A stretch of 64,000 nucleotides of DNA from Clostridiales bacterium. Its GTDB lineage: Bacteria; Bacillota; Clostridia; Lachnospirales; Lachnospiraceae. Below the pieces are notes generated by a model that was not told the DNA's origin, ran no database searches, and worked only from the letters and a program-made list of their open reading frames with translations. This document shows positions 62,585 through 64,000 of this stretch, one piece after another (the first letter of the stretch is position 1; every line of letters begins with the position of its first letter). The stretch is taken from assembly GCA_021204045.1 (NCBI GenBank), contig JAJQAA010000039.1, positions 1 to 64,000 on the forward strand. Reading direction: 5' to 3'. The translations under genes and the position numbers were made by a program.

Positions 62585-63691
62585 CTATAAGTTCTGAATA
62601 ATATCCCAGCCGCCTTCCGCCCAGGTATCCTTAAATTTTTCCAACACCGGTTCTATAATCTTCTCTTTAAACGCATCAATATCGATCTGGTCAGCCGGAA
62701 TCACAGTCATCCCCTTCTCTTCCAGCTCCGCGATATACTGGACATCCTGTTCGGCTCCCTTTTCATTAAACAGATCATACCCTTTTTGCGCCGCTTCAGT
62801 TACCCATCCTTTCTCTTCCTCTGAAAGAGTCTCATACCAGCCGTCATTGACATGGAACAGATATGCACCATATTGATGCCCTGTCAGCATCAGATACTTC
62901 TGAACGCCATAAAAACCGCCCTGCATAATCATGTCTGTCGGATTCTCCTGTGCATCCGCGGCTCCTGTCTGAAGTGCGCTGTACAGTTCGCCAAAAGCGA
63001 TTGGCACTATAGAAGCGCCGCATGCCTGCCAGGAAGCCACCACTCCTTCTACACTGGGCGTACGGAATTTAAGGCCAACCATATCATCCGGACTTGTGAT
63101 TTCCTTATTGGCTGTAATATACCTTGGTGTGCGGACAGCTACGGCATCCGTAACCAACGCGTGAACACCGTACTGCTCGCTCATCTTGTCGTTCAATCCA
63201 TAATCATTCTCCAACATTTTCCAGTATTTCTGTACATGCTCTGCATCACGGAAACAAAACGCCACATTACCATAACCCAGCCATTCCGGCAATACCCAGG
63301 TTGCCAGCATATCCGAAGTCAGATACACATCAAAGTTTCCCTCAGACAAACCGATACACAGATCCTCATCGTTGGTTCCCACCTGGCCGGTCAGATAACG
63401 TTCTACGGCGATCGTCCCGCCAGAAAGCTCCTCCATGGTATCACAGAACGCATTTCCCATGTCCAGAGAAAGACCGCTTAAATTTCCTACTACACGGATT
63501 GTCTTTTCTGCTGCTGCCGTTTCACTCTCACTCTCTGCCGCTTCTGTCTCCTGTTGCACCGCGGCTGTCGTTTCCTGCTGTGCCGCTGTTGTTTCCTGCG
63601 GTACAGAAAGGTTTCCGCACCCGATCAGTGACAGTGCCATCCCTACAGATACCATCCACGCGATACCACGCGCTTTGTTGTTTAATTTCAT
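62585..63691 (-). CDS. TRAP transporter solute-binding lipoprotein (DctP)
   Basis: A 368-residue DctP protein: lipobox SLIGCGNLSV, a Gln/Thr/Glu/Ala-rich spacer to about residue 60, then TIRVVGNLSGLSLDMGN and MEELSGGTIAVERYLTGQVG, and DDMVGLKFRTPSVEG with the carboxylate-holding Arg. Uronate-type TRAP ligands are likely given the linked UxuA. GGGAGAAT lies before the ATG. It starts 45 bases after the GntR gene ends, so the regulator is probably in the same transcript. Confidence 0.93.
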   Translation of the reverse strand: MKLNNKARGIAWMVSVGMALSLIGCGNLSVPQETTAAQQETTAAVQQETEAAESESETAAAEKTIRVVGNLSGLSLDMGNAFCDTMEELSGGTIAVERYLTGQVGTNDEDLCIGLSEGNFDVYLTSDMLATWVLPEWLGYGNVAFCFRDAEHVQKYWKMLENDYGLNDKMSEQYGVHALVTDAVAVRTPRYITANKEITSPDDMVGLKFRTPSVEGVVASWQACGASIVPIAFGELYSALQTGAADAQENPTDMIMQGGFYGVQKYLMLTGHQYGAYLFHVNDGWYETLSEEEKGWVTEAAQKGYDLFNEKGAEQDVQYIAELEEKGMTVIPADQIDIDAFKEKIIEPVLEKFKDTWAEGGWDIIQNL

Positions 63692-63736
63692 ATCATTCTC
63701 CCTGTTCCGGGGAACGCGTGGATTCTCTTCCGTTGA

Positions 63737-64000
63737 TTAATGGACTCTCTTTCCGCCACGTTCTCCCTTTTCCCGTAACCCGCTTAGATAGATATCCCTG
63801 GAATCCTGTAACAAATGCTGTTCAATAACCTGTTCGACATCCGGCTGTTTATGTATAATTGCATCAACTAATGCCTTATGGCTCTGGAACGCCCTTTCTC
63901 CGTCCACATAATCTCCGTTCATCTCCATAATCATCTGAAGGACTGATGAGAGAGATTTCCAGGCGTTAAAAATAGCCTTGTTTTCGGAACATTTCATAAT
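63737..64000 (-). CDS. GntR family regulator, FCD C-terminal part (cut by window end)
   Basis: The minus frame is open to the window edge, giving 87 residues. The stretch ERAFQSHKALVDAIIHKQPDVEQVIEQHLLQDSRDIY is the last part of an FCD ligand domain (SH..L..AI...). The DNA-binding domain lies beyond the window. FadR-type GntR regulators such as UxuR and ExuR control hexuronate genes, matching the operon. Confidence 0.8.
   Translation of the reverse strand: MMKCSENKAIFNAWKSLSSVLQMIMEMNGDYVDGERAFQSHKALVDAIIHKQPDVEQVIEQHLLQDSRDIYLSGLREKGERGGKRVH

Overview
The window looks like a chromosomal piece of a spore-forming Clostridia bacterium, most likely Lachnospiraceae. The signs are a SipL-type SPOCS/LysM spore-coat protein gene with a sigma-E-like promoter, PrcB-like and MreB/RecD2/ComF genes in Firmicutes-style order, strong AGGAGG ribosome binding sites, TTGACA/TATAAT promoters, and a moderately GC-rich genome full of solute transporters. 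Species cannot be told from the sequence. I see no phage, insertion sequence, CRISPR array or rRNA.

Layout. 0.1-1 kb: aroD with a clean promoter. 1-10.3 kb (minus): one surface-glycan operon running glf, licD-like, a HisC/CobD-like PLP enzyme, a LicC-like nucleotidyltransferase, a flippase, two family-2 glycosyltransferases, DUF2304 and DUF2142. The order suggests that a nucleotide-activated (amino)alcohol phosphate is made and placed on a glycan. 10.3-15 kb: GIY-YIG protein, sipL, a PrcB-like lipoprotein, a TetR regulator and mutM. 15.1-19.3 kb (minus): a ferric-iron-type ABC transporter whose ATPase gene carries a one-base frameshift, behind an attenuator-like leader. 19.4-22 kb: an AraD-type aldolase, RlmI and a GNAT enzyme. 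22.1-27.6 kb: a catabolic cassette (Gfo/Idh dehydrogenase, DapA-like aldolase, PanE-like reductase, cyclase-family hydrolase and a divergent Na+/solute symporter). 27.7-32.2 kb: asnS with an SbcCD-like YhaO/YhaN pair.

32.2-39.1 kb (minus): a complete phosphate regulon, pstSCAB-phoU-phoB-phoR. 39.1-42.4 kb (minus): a TctCBA tricarboxylate transporter. 42.5-49.4 kb (minus): glyA, comF, recD2, mreB and an HD-domain protein, with an unusually palindrome-rich stretch upstream of mreB. 49.5-50.9 kb: tRNA-Gly(CCC) and trpS. 50.9-57.4 kb: a TRAP transporter (dctMQP), a divergent membrane-anchored AraC regulator and a metallo-beta-lactamase-fold hydrolase. 57.5-59.3 kb: leuA. 59.4-64 kb (minus): gntR (cut by the window edge), dctPQM and a mannonate-dehydratase-like gene, which read as a hexuronate or sugar-acid uptake and catabolism operon.

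Common themes are uptake of organic acids and sugar acids by four different transporter classes, with several binding-protein genes followed by hairpins that probably set their expression above that of the permeases. The most interesting places are the licD/aminotransferase/nucleotidyltransferase cluster, the cyclase/PanE-like/DapA-like cassette, the frameshifted ABC ATPase with its attenuator leader, and the structured region upstream of mreB.
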